64,000 nt of DNA. Origin: Cytophagales bacterium UBA2561. GTDB taxonomy: Bacteria; Bacteroidota; Bacteroidia; Cytophagales; Thermoflexibacteraceae. Below the pieces are notes generated by a model. That model was given only the letters and a program-made list of their open reading frames with translations. It ran no database searches and was not told the DNA's origin. A program made the translations under genes and the position numbers. The number at the start of each line of letters is the position of its first letter. Position 1 is the first letter of the stretch. The DNA lies in NCBI GenBank assembly GCA_002340355.1, contig DDLX01000028.1, positions 248,001 to 312,000 of the forward strand, written 5' to 3'. Below, in pieces: positions 63,596 through 64,000 of this stretch.

Positions 63596-63994
63596 ATGAA
63601 AAAATTTGTCATTACCTTACTTGTATGTATCACTTTTGGAGTGATGTTTAGTTCGTGTCAAAGCCTGATAGCCAAAAAGAGTCGTAGCCCTCTAAGTGGC
63701 GGGAAAAGTAGTATTGAAATTCTGGTTATTGACCGACAAACCGATAAGCCTTTATCTGGTGTAGATGCCAAAATACAAATTCTCCAAGATGGGCAAGTCA
63801 AAGAGGGAAAATTTGAGACCGATAATCAAGGTAAAATTTTAATTACAGACCTTAATGGTGATGAGGTAGGACAGGCAACTGTCAAGCATAATGCCTCTAA
63901 TGGTTTTATCAGCAAAGGCTTTATGATTAAAGCGAAGAAAGGTCAAAAAACACGCTATACTGTTAAATTTAAAGGGCGTGGAAGTATCTTTTAA
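63596..63994 (+). CDS. Small lipoprotein with a CarboxypepD_reg-like domain
   Basis: A 132-residue lipoprotein with lipobox MFSSC (Cys21). Residues 40-120 have the pattern IEILVIDRQTDKPLSGVDAK, then GKFETDNQGKILITDLNGDE, an Ig-like beta-sandwich close to the carboxypeptidase regulatory domain. It ends 6 bases before the window end, so the operon may continue. Spacing to the previous gene is 28 bases. Confidence 0.6.
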   Translation: MKKFVITLLVCITFGVMFSSCQSLIAKKSRSPLSGGKSSIEILVIDRQTDKPLSGVDAKIQILQDGQVKEGKFETDNQGKILITDLNGDEVGQATVKHNASNGFISKGFMIKAKKGQKTRYTVKFKGRGSIF

Positions 63995-64000
63995 ACAAGA

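Noticed and set aside
1..64000. rRNA, tRNA genes, CRISPR arrays and complete insertion sequences
   Set aside because: I looked through the larger intergenic stretches by eye and saw no tRNA cloverleaf ends, spaced direct repeats or transposase frames. A tRNAscan/Infernal run would be decisive.

Overview
The window reads as chromosomal DNA of an AT-rich Bacteroidota, most likely of the Cytophagales type. The evidence is a PorV-like/PorU-like pair of the type IX secretion system (T9SS), a T9SS C-terminal sorting domain on a very large secreted protein, a DUF4293 protein, promoters of the TTTG / TAnnTTTG kind, and an RteC/VirE_N/HTH_17 mobile-element gene set found only in this phylum. No rRNA, tRNA or CRISPR array was seen.

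Left part (1-31.6 kb): the tail of an effector-associated-domain-like protein, aroA, a membrane protein, an SDR oxidoreductase, a nuclease/phosphatase-fold lipoprotein, a SPOR-like lipoprotein, a TonB-dependent receptor, a SLOG-like protein, an MFS transporter, meaB, a CHASE2 membrane protein, a family 4 glycosyltransferase, a DEAD-box helicase, a cyclase-family hydrolase and an Imm53 immunity protein. Convergent with Imm53 is a giant secreted protein (CARDB and FN3 modules, CHAP amidase, alpha/beta-hydrolase, beta-helix, T9SS tail). Its reading frame is split in two by a frameshift near 26,460; joined it would be about 3,470 residues. An unrecognised 484-residue protein with an internal duplication and folD follow.

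Middle part (31.6-49.6 kb): DUF4293, a 1.4-kb non-coding stretch with a repeated 29-mer, a TPR protein, the PorV-like/PorU-like operon, a methyltransferase, a SpoIIE-type phosphatase, a WD40-OmpA protein, holA, an SRPBCC protein, a WG-repeat protein, a DUF3365-type heme lipoprotein and mnmE.

Right part (49.5-64 kb) is accessory. The last 126 bp of mnmE recur 811 bp downstream with 18 differences, almost all synonymous. This is what site-specific integration into the mnmE 3' end leaves behind. To the right lie a CHAT-coiled coil-TPR protein and a decayed integrative element: VirE_N fragment, integrase-RteC chimera, HTH_17 protein, RepA-like ATPase, a cluster of GTTCCCTAGGGAAC palindromes, a VirE_N protein, a coiled-coil pseudogene with two in-frame stops and a LuxR-type HTH fragment. 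The window ends in a tight operon of exported proteins built around a secreted C14-type caspase homologue. That operon, and the island as a whole, are the best candidates for something undescribed.

Three families of palindromic intergenic repeats are present. The clearest is a REP-like 34-bp palindrome in three places, one copy of which appears to supply the -33 box of the aroA promoter.
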